A stretch of 64,000 nucleotides of DNA from Cohnella panacarvi Gsoil 349 (GCF_000515335.1 NZ_KI911563.1:3186936-3250935), one strand, 5' to 3'; positions 51,664-59,741 are shown, counted from the stretch's first letter. Notes: generated from the sequence alone by a model not told the origin. Numbers and translations: made by a program.

Positions 51664-51792
51664 TCAGGCTCTCAACCCCTGGGTTGAGAGCCTGTCGTTC
51701 CTTATTATTGTTACATAATGAAATAACCTGTCTTCATATAAATAAACCATGGGTGACGGCCACCCTTTCTTCATGCGTTGCTCGTCGTGCAT
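51664..51792 (-). CDS. Possible small ORF in the CDF leader, 42 aa
   Basis: The minus-strand frame MHDEQRMKKGWPSPMVYLYE continues DRLFHYVTIIRNDRLSTQGL and stops with TGA inside the terminator-like hairpin. TACAAT (51800-51805) lies just upstream, so the ORF would start near the transcription start. A second ATG at 51774 is also possible. The composition looks protein-like but the ribosome binding site is weak. It may be a regulatory leader ORF or chance. Confidence 0.35.
   Translation of the reverse strand: MHDEQRMKKGWPSPMVYLYEDRLFHYVTIIRNDRLSTQGLRA
51665..51694 (-). terminator. Terminator/attenuator hairpin in the CDF leader
   Basis: CAGGCTCTCAACC (51665-51677) and GGTTGAGAGCCTG (51682-51694) pair perfectly. 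On the minus strand the stem is followed by ATTTATTTTTTG. It lies about 50 bases before the CDF start, in the sense orientation. Confidence 0.7.
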
Positions 51793-51929
51793 TGATCCTA
51801 TTGTATCATGCGTGCCCTATCAAAGCGAGTCGTCATGCCGAAAATCGGGCCTGAAAGGCAGGAAAAACCTTGTTATGTTACTTATGCGTTACATTTAGAT
51901 CAATCTATGGCATAGTCGTGTGATAAACA

Positions 51930-51958
51930 TTGACATGAATATACGACCGTCTTATCAT
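51930..51958 (+). promoter_or_regulatory. Promoter of the ATP-grasp operon
   Basis: TTGACA (51930-51935), a 17-nt spacer and TATCAT (51953-51958), about 38 bases before the first gene. Confidence 0.8.
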
Positions 51959-51995
51959 TACTGTAAAACCCAAACTTGGAGGGAGTCGTTCTTGC

Positions 51996-53447
51996 ATGGG
52001 GATGACGAACGAAGCTTATCGAACATCGCCTTCCTCCCGCTTTTACAATGAAATGTACGACGGGGCCCGGGTGCGCGGGCATTATGCCAAAGTCCATCAG
52101 ACGCTCGCCCGCATGTCGGCCGAGGAGCGGATGGCGCGCCAGAATCAAATGAACGGCAGATTGCTGGAAGAAGGAATTACGTTCACGCTATCCGGCGGCG
52201 ATAAAGACGCGCTGGAGCGCACGATTCCGTTCGACCTCATCCCCCGTATCATTCCTTCGTGCGAGTGGGACGTCATCGAGCAAGGAACCCGTCAACGGGT
52301 CCGCGCGCTGAACGCTTTTCTGGCCGATATCTATCATGAGCAATGCATCCTGAAGGATGGGATCGTGCCGCGCCGGATGGTCATGGCCAATCGTTATTTT
52401 CGCATGGAGATGATGCGGTTGCCCGTTCCCGGCCATACATACGTTACGGCCGCCGGGATTGACCTGATTCGTAACGAGCAAGGCGACTACTTCGTCCTCG
52501 AAGATAATTTGCGTTCCCCTTCCGGCTTCTCTTACGTGTTCAAGAGCCGATCGATCATGCAGCACGATTTCCCCGAACTCTACTTCTCCTACGCCGTTCG
52601 CGGCATCGAGCAGACGCTTCACGCTTTTCGCGCTTCCCTTCGCCATCTCGCGCTAACGGATAAGAACGAACCGGTCATTGCTTTATTGACGCCCGGCAGC
52701 TTTAATTCGGCGTATTTCGAGCACGCGTTCCTCGCCCAGCAATTAGGTCTCGAGCTAGTGGAAGGGCGGGACCTCGTATGCCGGGACAACAAAATATATA
52801 TTCGCAATCTATCCGGTTACAAGAAGGTTGACGTGATTTACCGCCGCATCGACGACGAATACCTCGACCCGCTGGCGTTCCGGCCGGATTCGCTGCTTGG
52901 CGTCGCCGGACTGATGAACGCATACCGGTTCGGCAACATCGCCATCGCCAACGCGCCCGGTACGGGAGTCGCCGACGATAAAGCGATCTATACGTTCGTG
53001 CCGGAGATGATCCGGTATTACTTGAACGAACGCCCGATTCTAAGCAACGTTCCGACGTACCTGATGAGCCGTCAGGACGAACGGGAGCATGTGCTCGAGC
53101 GGCTGGAAACGATGGTCGTAAAGGAAACCTCCCTATCCGGAGGCTATGGGATGCTCATCGGTCCGGCTTCCACGGAATCGGAGCGAGCGCAATTCGCCGC
53201 CAAAATCCGCGCCAACCCCGACAATTACATTGCCCAGCCCACGATTCAGCTATCCACGGCGCCGATTAGCTTGGAAGGTCGAATGGTTCACCGCCACATC
53301 GACTTGCGCGTGTTCGCGCTGCAAGACGGCAACCAGGTTCACGTGCTGCCAGGCGGGTTAACGAGAGTGGCCATGACGGAAGGCTCGCTTGTCGTTAACT
53401 CCTCGCAGGGCGGCGGCTGCAAGGATACATGGATCATTGCGGAATGA
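51996..53447 (+). CDS. Circularly permuted ATP-grasp protein (DUF404/DUF407 type)
   Basis: A 483-aa protein of the circularly permuted ATP-grasp family. It shows IPFDLIPRIIPSCEWDVIEQ, ALNAFLADIYHEQCILKDGI, YFVLEDNLRSPSGFSYVFKS, VDVIYRRIDDEYLDPLAFRP and the C-terminal LPGGLTRVAMTEGSLVVNSS, which are its conserved blocks. Such enzymes are predicted amide-bond ligases. It is followed by Alpha-E and transglutaminase-like genes, a conserved trio thought to make or trim a peptide-like molecule. Nobody has, to my knowledge, fixed the product. GGAGGGAG precedes ATG 51996. Confidence 0.92.
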   Translation: MGMTNEAYRTSPSSRFYNEMYDGARVRGHYAKVHQTLARMSAEERMARQNQMNGRLLEEGITFTLSGGDKDALERTIPFDLIPRIIPSCEWDVIEQGTRQRVRALNAFLADIYHEQCILKDGIVPRRMVMANRYFRMEMMRLPVPGHTYVTAAGIDLIRNEQGDYFVLEDNLRSPSGFSYVFKSRSIMQHDFPELYFSYAVRGIEQTLHAFRASLRHLALTDKNEPVIALLTPGSFNSAYFEHAFLAQQLGLELVEGRDLVCRDNKIYIRNLSGYKKVDVIYRRIDDEYLDPLAFRPDSLLGVAGLMNAYRFGNIAIANAPGTGVADDKAIYTFVPEMIRYYLNERPILSNVPTYLMSRQDEREHVLERLETMVVKETSLSGGYGMLIGPASTESERAQFAAKIRANPDNYIAQPTIQLSTAPISLEGRMVHRHIDLRVFALQDGNQVHVLPGGLTRVAMTEGSLVVNSSQGGGCKDTWIIAE

Positions 53448-53474
53448 CGAAGTTTAGGAAGGGGGCGCCACCCA

Positions 53475-54428
53475 ATGCTGGATCGAATCGCGGAGTCGCT
53501 TTTTTGGATCGGCAGGTATTCGGAACGGGCGGAAAATCATGCGCGGTTATTGGACGTCTATTATCACCTTCGGGAAGATAGTCCCGGCGTCGACGAGACG
53601 GTCTGGCAACGCATCGCGAGCACGCTCGGGGACAGCGCCAGCTATGAAGAACGGTATGACGCGTACGTCGAAAGAGACGTGTTGCATTTCCTGACGCTCG
53701 ATCCGACGCAGACAAATTCGCTGCTGACTTGCATCGGCCAAGCGCGCGACAACATGAGGAAGATTCGCGAGCAGCTGCCTGCGGAGCTATGGAACCTCAT
53801 GAACGGCTTTTACTTGTGGCTTAAGGGAGTTCATGTCGATGAAATCGTCCAATCGTCGCCGCATCGTTTTTTTCAACGGGTGAAAGAAGGGCTCGCCGCG
53901 TTCCAGGGGACGGCGGTATCGATCACGCTGCGAGACGAGTCGTGGCACATGATGGAAAGCGGCAGATACTTGGAACGCTCGGAGAACGTGCTGCGGCTGC
54001 TTCAATCCGTTTCGGAGAAATTGCCCGAATCGAACAACTCCTCGTATGCTTTTACGTTGGCCGTACTGAAATCGGCCGGGGGTTACGAGGCGTTCCGCAA
54101 GCTGGATATGGAGGAATTCTGCATGGAAGGGGTAGCCCGCTTCCTTCTGCTGCAAGAGACGTTCCCGCGTTCCGTGCATTTCTCGATCAGCTCCTTCGAG
54201 CAGCATCTGAAGTCGATGCGCGCGCACGCGGATCAATCCGGCTCCGGGCTCGAGCGCGTCATCCGCATGGCGGGCAAGGCCCGGTCCGAGCTAGGTTGGC
54301 TGGACCGCAACGAGATTAACCTGGCGACGCTCGGGGTCATCCTGCATCAATTGATGGCGACGAGCAGGCAGCTCGGAGAATCGGTAGCCAAGTATTTCAT
54401 GTCTCCGGGACGGGAGGTTATCGCATGA
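53475..54428 (+). CDS. Alpha-E domain protein (DUF403)
   Basis: A 317-aa all-helical protein. MLDRIAESLFWIGRYSERAE at the start and MMESGRYLERSENVLRLLQS in the middle are the two E-rich repeats that name the Alpha-E family. It is always found next to circularly permuted ATP-grasp genes, sometimes fused to them, and is probably a partner or helper subunit. The GGAAGGGGG ribosome binding site is good. Its stop overlaps the next start by four bases (ATGA). Confidence 0.92.
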   Translation: MLDRIAESLFWIGRYSERAENHARLLDVYYHLREDSPGVDETVWQRIASTLGDSASYEERYDAYVERDVLHFLTLDPTQTNSLLTCIGQARDNMRKIREQLPAELWNLMNGFYLWLKGVHVDEIVQSSPHRFFQRVKEGLAAFQGTAVSITLRDESWHMMESGRYLERSENVLRLLQSVSEKLPESNNSSYAFTLAVLKSAGGYEAFRKLDMEEFCMEGVARFLLLQETFPRSVHFSISSFEQHLKSMRAHADQSGSGLERVIRMAGKARSELGWLDRNEINLATLGVILHQLMATSRQLGESVAKYFMSPGREVIA

Positions 54429-55291
54429 AGCTGGAAATTTGCCACGTCACCAAGTATCGTTACGCGGCACCGGTGACCGACAGCGTCAACGAGATCAGGC
54501 TCACACCGCGGACCGACGAGCGCCAAGCGTGCTATCAGCATCGATTGGCGATCGAGCCGAACGTGCAGCTTTTATCGTACGAGGACTTTTTCGGCAATCG
54601 CGTGCACACGTTCACGGCGAACCATCCGCATCGCGAGCTCGTTATCACTTCTTATTCGACGGTCGTGACGCGGGATCGCGACGTCGTCTGGAAAACGGCT
54701 TGGGGGCCGGAGGAATCGTGGCAACGGGTGCGCAGCGAGGACTTCGTCGATCGGAACGCGGAATATCTGTTGCCGACCGCGTTCTCGACGTTCCATCCGA
54801 ACGTTCAGGAATACGCGGCGCGCATTCGGGGTGAAGAGTCCGGCGTATTCGGATTCGTGCGGAACGCCGCCGGCGCGATATTCGGCGATTTCGAATACAA
54901 GCCGTTATCGACCGGCGTTCATACGACGGCCGACGAGCTCATCGGCATCGGGTCGGGCGTATGCCAGGATTTCGCCCATCTGCTCATCGCGGTATGCAGG
55001 CTCAGAGGCGTGCCGGCCCGTTACGTGAGCGGGTATCACTTCGTCGGCGATCTTCAGGGGCGGAACGCGGACTTCGAGCAGGCGTCGCACGCCTGGGTCG
55101 AAGTTTACGTGCCCGGAGTCGGCTGGCAGGGGATCGATCCCACGAACAACAATCTGATCGACCGGCGCTACGTGAAGCTCGGCCACGGCCGGGATTACAA
55201 TGACATCGTGCCGGTAAAGGGGATCTATCGCGGAACCGGGGATCAAACGCTGCAAGTGACGGTCGACGTGCGGTTGGCGGAGGCAGGGTGA
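54425..55291 (+). CDS. Transglutaminase-like cysteine protease, operon partner
   Basis: A 288-aa protein. The N-terminal beta domain (Bact_transglu_N: EICHVTKYRYAAPVTDSVNE, RLTPRTDERQACYQHRLAIE) is followed by the transglutaminase core with GIGSGVCQDFAHLLIAVCRL (Cys180), ASHAWVEVYVPGVGWQGIDP (His222) and Asp238. Bacterial members are mostly proteases or amidases. With the ATP-grasp and Alpha-E proteins it probably cleaves or matures the product of that ligase. Its start overlaps the Alpha-E stop. Confidence 0.93.
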   Translation: MKLEICHVTKYRYAAPVTDSVNEIRLTPRTDERQACYQHRLAIEPNVQLLSYEDFFGNRVHTFTANHPHRELVITSYSTVVTRDRDVVWKTAWGPEESWQRVRSEDFVDRNAEYLLPTAFSTFHPNVQEYAARIRGEESGVFGFVRNAAGAIFGDFEYKPLSTGVHTTADELIGIGSGVCQDFAHLLIAVCRLRGVPARYVSGYHFVGDLQGRNADFEQASHAWVEVYVPGVGWQGIDPTNNNLIDRRYVKLGHGRDYNDIVPVKGIYRGTGDQTLQVTVDVRLAEAG

Positions 55292-55517
55292 GCGAAGTTA
55301 ATCGGGAAAATAAAGGAACCGTTTTCCGTTATTCCGAACGAATCGCATATTCCAAAAGAAATAGCGGAACTGGGTTCCGCTATTTCTGTGTGTGTATAGG
55401 TTTTTCCCGGTAAAAGTGCGAAATTACGGAACTCAGTTGCGCTATTCGGGCGAAATCGGGGTGTGCATCTGGAATAACGGAACTCAGTTCCGCTATCCAG
55501 CCGAAACCGGCGCGGTC
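55292..55517. repeat. Intergenic copies of a GGAACT...CGCTATT hairpin element
   Basis: AAATAGCGGAAC-TGG-GTTCCGCTATTT (55359-55385) is a perfect 12-bp hairpin. Related words TTACGGAACTCAGTTGCGCT and TAACGGAACTCAGTTCCGCT follow near 55424 and 55473, spaced about 50 bp. The first may terminate the transglutaminase transcript. No gene is visible. Confidence 0.65.
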
Positions 55518-56153
55518 TTATCCCTGCTTGATCTTCTGGAACGCCTCGAGGAACTGCTTAGCCGGGTACGCGCCTGACAGTGCGTATTTGCCATCCAAGA
55601 TGAAGAACGGCACGCCGCTAATGCCGATGTTCTGCGCGTTCTGTTGGTCGTCCTTGACGGACTCGCTGCCTTCTCCGGCGTCCAAGAGCCGCTTCAGCTC
55701 TTCCGTGTCGACGCCAAGCTCTTCGCGGGCGATCGCGAGCAATACGTCCAACTGCGCGATGTCTCTGCCGTCTTCGAAGTAGGCTTTCATGACGGCGTCG
55801 ACCCAGTGCGCTTGGCCTTCTTCCTCCAGCAGCGACGTGACTCTGTGCGCAAGCACCGTATTCGGCATGCGGGAGACTTCATCGAACTTGAACGTTACGC
55901 CGACCGCCGCTCCCGCGTCGGTTACGCGCTGAAGCATCGGACGCAGCTTATCGGCTCCGCCGAACTTTTTCTCCATCGCGCTGTTGAACGGCAATCCTTC
56001 GGGAGGAAGCGTCGGATCCAGCTGGAACGCATGGTATCTGACCGTTACGCTCTCGCCTGTCGCGTTCTCCCACGCCGCGATGGCGTCACTCATATTCTTT
56101 TTGCCGATTCGGCACCATGGACATACCATATCGGAATAAACGTCGATTTGCAC
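55518..56153 (-). CDS. FrnE-type DsbA-family oxidoreductase
   Basis: A 211-aa thioredoxin-fold protein. The N-terminal IDVYSDMVCPWCRIGKKNM holds the CPWC active site, FQLDPTLPPEGLPF follows, and the C-terminal NIGISGVPFFILDGKYALSG holds the cis-Pro loop. It has no signal peptide, so it acts in the cytoplasm like other FrnE proteins, which have disulfide isomerase or stress roles. GTG 56153 is chosen for the GGGGGGA just upstream; earlier in-frame codons lack one. Confidence 0.92.
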   Translation of the reverse strand: MQIDVYSDMVCPWCRIGKKNMSDAIAAWENATGESVTVRYHAFQLDPTLPPEGLPFNSAMEKKFGGADKLRPMLQRVTDAGAAVGVTFKFDEVSRMPNTVLAHRVTSLLEEEGQAHWVDAVMKAYFEDGRDIAQLDVLLAIAREELGVDTEELKRLLDAGEGSESVKDDQQNAQNIGISGVPFFILDGKYALSGAYPAKQFLEAFQKIKQG

Positions 56154-56302
56154 CGTGATCCCCCCATAAACGAACGATTGTCCTCTTAGTATGACAGACA
56201 TCCGAAACGCGGGCAATTGTGTACGGGAAACGATACAATGATAGAATAGAGGAAAAGGATCGAGGGCGAGTGAGATCGGGCTCGACGAAGGAGGAGAAAG
56301 AA

Positions 56303-57130
56303 TTGAAATTAGCGATTGATCAGACGGTCGAGCTGCTGAACGGAGTGCGCATGCCGCAACTCGGCCTTGGCGTATGGCGTACGCCGGAAGGCGATCAGAC
56401 GGTAACCGCGGTATCCGCCGCCCTAGAAGCGGGATATCGAGCGATCGATACAGCCGCTCTATACGAGAACGAGAACAGCGTCGGACAAGCGGTTCGTTCG
56501 TCCGGCATTCCGCGCGAGGATATTTTCATCACGACGAAGGTGTGGAACAGCGAGCAGGGCTACGATAAGACGATCGCGGCGTTCCATAGAAGCATAGAGC
56601 TTCTGAACATGGACTACGTAGACCTTTACCTGGTTCATTGGCCGGTCAAAGGCAAGTACAAGGAGACGTACCGCGCGCTGGAACACCTGTACGAGCAAGG
56701 CAAGATCCGCGCGATCGGCGTAAGCAACTTCAACATCCATCATCTAGAGGATTTGATGGGCGAGTGCCGCATCAAGCCGATGGTAAACCAAGTCGAGCTG
56801 CATCCGCTGCTCACGCAGAAGAAGCTGCTGGCGTTCTGCCGCAAGGAAGGCATTCAACCGGAATCGTGGCGCCCGCTCATGAACGGCAACCTCGACTTGC
56901 CGCTTCTGGCGGAGCTGGCTGCGAAGTACGGCAAGACGCCCGCGCAGATCGCGATTCGCTGGCAATTGCAGCTCGGCATCGTCACGATTCCGAAGTCGGT
57001 GCGGCCGGAGCGCATTCGCGAGAACGCCGGCGTATTCGATTTTACGCTTGAACCGGAGGACGTGGTGCGCATCGACGCCTTGAACGAGAACCGCCGTTTC
57101 GGCGCGGACCCGGACAACTTTGATTTCTAA
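56303..57130 (+). CDS. Aldo/keto reductase
   Basis: A 275-aa AKR5-like enzyme. GLGVWRTPEGDQTVTAVSAA, the catalytic tetrad in RAIDTAALYENENSVG (Asp, Tyr), ITTKVWNSEQG (Lys) and DLYLVHWPVKGKY (His), and the NADPH-binding GIVTIPKSVRPERIRENAGV are all present. Members reduce methylglyoxal and other aldehydes. One oddity: PESWRPLMNG replaces the usual 'ayspLg' loop. The TTG start at 56303 follows a strong AAGGAGGAG; upstream ORF codons look non-coding. Its neighbours (Rrf2, thioredoxin, DsbA) suggest redox stress. Confidence 0.92.
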   Translation: MKLAIDQTVELLNGVRMPQLGLGVWRTPEGDQTVTAVSAALEAGYRAIDTAALYENENSVGQAVRSSGIPREDIFITTKVWNSEQGYDKTIAAFHRSIELLNMDYVDLYLVHWPVKGKYKETYRALEHLYEQGKIRAIGVSNFNIHHLEDLMGECRIKPMVNQVELHPLLTQKKLLAFCRKEGIQPESWRPLMNGNLDLPLLAELAAKYGKTPAQIAIRWQLQLGIVTIPKSVRPERIRENAGVFDFTLEPEDVVRIDALNENRRFGADPDNFDF

Positions 57131-57194
57131 CCGCCGTGCTCGGGCATACTAACAGGGTTCTTATAACGTCTGGCGCGCTCCGCGAACGGAGACC

Positions 57195-57229
57195 TTGACA
57201 GTCGCAACTGTAACTGATAATATTACAGT
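57195..57229 (+). promoter_or_regulatory. Rrf2 gene promoter with overlapping operator
   Basis: TTGACA (57195-57200), 17 nt, TAATAT (57218-57223). ACTGTAA (57207-57213) and TTACAGT (57223-57229) form an inverted repeat covering the spacer and -10, a likely autorepression site. Confidence 0.75.
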
Positions 57230-57251
57230 AACGATGGGGGAGGCGCTCTGC

Positions 57252-57680
57252 ATGAACAGTGAATTCATTATTGCTGTCCACGGCCTTGTGCTGTTGGCCC
57301 ATCGACCGGATGGCATGGCTTCCAGCGAGGAGATCGCCAGCAACGTATGCACGAACCCGGCTAGAGTCCGCAAAGTGATGAGCGTTCTGCGCAAGAACGG
57401 TTATATCGAGACGCGCGAAGGCTCGGGAGGCGGCTACAGGCTGGTCGCCGATCCGCAGTCGATTACGCTCGCGAGCGTGTATCGCGCCTTGGCGGCAGGT
57501 TCGCTTGCGCCCGGCTGGTGCAGCGGCAATCCGGAGATGGATTGCGTCGTCGGCTCTAATATGCAGGACGTGATGAACGCGGTATTCTGCGGAGCGGACC
57601 AACAGCTTGAGGCATACCTCGAGACGATTACGATCGGGCGGATGCTGTCGCAGATCGAGGCCAAGGCCGGAATTCCATAG
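57252..57680 (+). CDS. Rrf2-family transcriptional regulator
   Basis: A 142-aa winged-helix protein (SEFIIAVHGLVLLAHRPDGM, ASNVCTNPARVRKVMSVLRK, GYIETREGSGGGYRLVADPQ). Unlike iron-sulfur Rrf2 proteins it lacks the three-Cys cluster spacing. It has Cys residues in the recognition region (SNVCTNP) and in GWCSGNPEMDCVVG and AVFCGADQ, more like thiol-switch members such as YwnA or HypR. ATG 57252 has GGGGAGG eight bases upstream. The next gene is thioredoxin, fitting a disulfide-stress circuit. Confidence 0.9.
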   Translation: MNSEFIIAVHGLVLLAHRPDGMASSEEIASNVCTNPARVRKVMSVLRKNGYIETREGSGGGYRLVADPQSITLASVYRALAAGSLAPGWCSGNPEMDCVVGSNMQDVMNAVFCGADQQLEAYLETITIGRMLSQIEAKAGIP

Positions 57681-57752
57681 TGGGTGCAGCGGGACTACCC
57701 GACCATCATAAGCTTTAATACATTCCGATATAGCGATAAGGAGAGATGAACC

Positions 57753-58064
57753 ATGGCAGTAGCTGTGACGAAAGAAAATTTTAAAGACACCGTATCGCAA
57801 GGCGTTTCCCTTCTTGACTTCTGGGCACCTTGGTGCGGACCTTGCAAAATGCAGCTTCCGATCGTAGAGGAGCTGTCCTCCGAGCTTGAAGGCAAAGCGA
57901 CGATCGCGAAAGTCAACGTCGACGAAGAGCCTGAGCTCGCAAGCCAATTCGGCGTGATGAGCATTCCTACGCTGATCCTGTTCAAGGACGGCCAACCGGT
58001 CGACAAGCTTGTCGGTCTGCAATCGAAGGCCGCGCTGCAAGCGAAGATCCAAGGCCAACTGTAA
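57753..58064 (+). CDS. trxA: Thioredoxin
   Basis: A 103-aa protein with LLDFWAPWCGPCKMQLPIVE (WCGPC active site) and MSIPTLILFKDGQPVDKLVG (cis-Pro). It reduces cytosolic disulfides with thioredoxin reductase. Its length is typical. It starts 72 bases after the Rrf2 stop behind AAGGAGAG and ends at a strong terminator. It may be read from the Rrf2 promoter. Confidence 0.97.
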   Translation: MAVAVTKENFKDTVSQGVSLLDFWAPWCGPCKMQLPIVEELSSELEGKATIAKVNVDEEPELASQFGVMSIPTLILFKDGQPVDKLVGLQSKAALQAKIQGQL

Positions 58065-58080
58065 GAGCGTTAACGAGAAG

Positions 58081-58106
58081 CTGCCGCGACATCGCGGCAG
58101 TTTTTT
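58081..58106 (+). terminator. trxA terminator
   Basis: CTGCCGCG (58081-58088), ACAT loop, CGCGGCAG (58093-58100), then six T. Confidence 0.95.
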
Positions 58107-58318
58107 CTTTGACCTATCAGAAAGTATAAAATGGGGGGTTAGAAGCTGCCTATTTCAATCGGGTGGTGTGGGATGAGCACGGATCGTAAAGCGGACATAC
58201 CCGGGGGTATATTCGTAGGTGCTAGCGTGATAGTCGCTATCGTGTGACCGTGAATACGTCCTCGCAGCGACGGAGTGAATTGGACCTCTGTCACCCACTC
58301 TCTCTGCCAACCAATAGA

Positions 58319-58368
58319 ACCTGCGAGAACCTGCGAGAACCTGCGAGAACCTGCGAGAACCTGCGAGA
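58319..58368. repeat. Five 10-bp direct repeats (ACCTGCGAGA)
   Basis: ACCTGCGAGA is repeated five times without change. It lies inside a 1-kb intergenic stretch (58107-59117) in which I find no gene; the stretch also holds TGCAGG-type words (58411-58540) and the 41-bp array. Confidence 0.95.
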
Positions 58369-58538
58369 GTACAGTTATTTCATAGACCCGGTAAGGTGTT
58401 AATTCAATAAATGCAAATGTGCAGGTGATAGCTAGCCGCGTGACTCCATTGAGTGTTTGCAGGACTAATACCTGTAATTTTGCAGGATGGGGGGATAAAC
58501 GAGCGCTTTCGAGTAGGATTATCTGCAGAATGGCAGGT

Positions 58539-58800
58539 GTGCAGCGACTCCGGTGGAGGACAAAGTGTGCGAACCCCCGGTGCAGCGACGCCAGTGGAGG
58601 ACAAAGTGTGCGAACCCCCGGTGCAGCGACGCCAGTGGAGGACAAAGTGTGCGAACCCCCGGTGCAGCGACGCCAGTGGAGGACAAAGTGTGCGAACCCC
58701 CGGTGCAGCGACTCCGGTGGAGGACAAAGTGTGCGAACCCCCGGTGCAGCGACGCCAGTGGAGGACAAAGTGTGCGAACCCCCGGTGCAGCGACGGAAGG
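58539..58800. repeat. Tandem array, 41-bp unit, six copies plus a partial
   Basis: GTGCAGCGAC starts units at 58539, 58580, 58621, 58662, 58703, 58744 and 58785, exactly 41 bp apart. Units are nearly identical: GACGCCAGTGG alternates with GACTCCGGTGG, and GTGCGAACCCCCG ends each unit. All apparent ORFs of 90-240 codons here on both strands are artefacts of a repeat that is not a multiple of three. Such low divergence suggests recent expansion or gene conversion. Confidence 0.95.
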
Positions 58801-59117
58801 GGGAGGGTCGTCCATCCTGTACGCCTGACGCACGCCGCCTTTGGCGCCAAAAGCGCATGCCGGGAGAACTGCAAGGAGGGATTGCAACGGTACTTCAGCG
58901 GTTGAGACGAGCATGCACGACCGATCCGAGCGTGAACTTCTTTGGCGGTTTTTCTTAATCATGACATCATTCTAAGCCGAGCATGAATATCATTACATTT
59001 GGACAATGTACTTCCGATGTTTTTTCAAGCAAACAATTTCATTGTTGATTGCTAACGCTCTTCCGGTCGCTGTTGCAAACCGAAAGTAACGGTGATAATA
59101 TAGTGTCTATGACCGAG

Positions 59118-59140
59118 TGACCGAAAATGGTTTTTGGTCA
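59118..59140 (+). promoter_or_regulatory. TetR operator upstream of the regulator gene
   Basis: TGACCGAAA...TTTTTGGTCA is an imperfect 23-bp inverted repeat 26 bases before the TetR start. A second 23-bp copy is found at 59792-59814. Confidence 0.7.
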
Positions 59141-59165
59141 ATCAATGAAACGGAGGCGGATGCGC

Positions 59166-59741
59166 ATGTCGATCGACCGTCGCAAGCTGATCGTGGACGC
59201 GGCAACGCAATCGTTCGCCTTGTACGGCTACAAGGCGACCACGATGGACCAGGTGGCGAAGCTTGCGGGCGTCGGGAAGGGTACGATCTATACGTTCTTC
59301 ACGACGAAGGAAGAGCTGTTCGACGAAATCATGAATTCGCTCATTCAAGACATGAAGCGGGTAGCCGACCAAGAATACGATCCCGGGCGAACGTTCTTCG
59401 ATAATTTAAGCCGGATTCTAAGCCGCATGCTCGATTATCGCGAGAAGCATCAACTGGCGCACAAGATGGTGCAGGAAGTGCGGGACATGGGCACGCCGAA
59501 AGCGACCGAAGGGTTGAACCGAATCGAGCGCGCGCTGCTCGGTTATATCGAGGTCAAGATCGGGACCGCGGTCGAGAAAGGCGAGCTGAAGCCGTGCGAT
59601 CCCGGGCTGACGGCGTTCATCCTGGTGAAGCTCTACTTCGCGCTCGCGACGGAATGGCCGAAGTCGAACGAGCCGCTGGACAAAGAGAGCATGACGGATA
59701 TTTTCCGTTCGTATCTGATGGACGGCATCGCGCCTCAATAA
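59166..59741 (+). CDS. TetR-family transcriptional regulator
   Basis: A 191-aa protein. The helix-turn-helix reads LIVDAATQSFALYGYKATTM and DQVAKLAGVGKGTIYTFFTT, and the ligand-binding helical domain follows. ATG 59166 is nine bases after GGAGG; ATG 59160 is too close. It lies directly upstream of a YhgE/Pip-type membrane protein. The shared 23-bp palindromes before both genes strongly suggest it represses both. Such pairs respond to membrane-active compounds or fatty acids in relatives. Confidence 0.93.
   Translation: MSIDRRKLIVDAATQSFALYGYKATTMDQVAKLAGVGKGTIYTFFTTKEELFDEIMNSLIQDMKRVADQEYDPGRTFFDNLSRILSRMLDYREKHQLAHKMVQEVRDMGTPKATEGLNRIERALLGYIEVKIGTAVEKGELKPCDPGLTAFILVKLYFALATEWPKSNEPLDKESMTDIFRSYLMDGIAPQ

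Noticed and set aside
51641-51810. yybP-ykoY manganese riboswitch before the CDF gene
   Set aside because: I could not find the conserved loop sequences; only a terminator hairpin and a small ORF are visible.
58139-58962. ORFs up to 239 codons on both strands across the 41-bp array
   Set aside because: Open in four or more overlapping frames purely from repetition; no start signals and low-complexity product.
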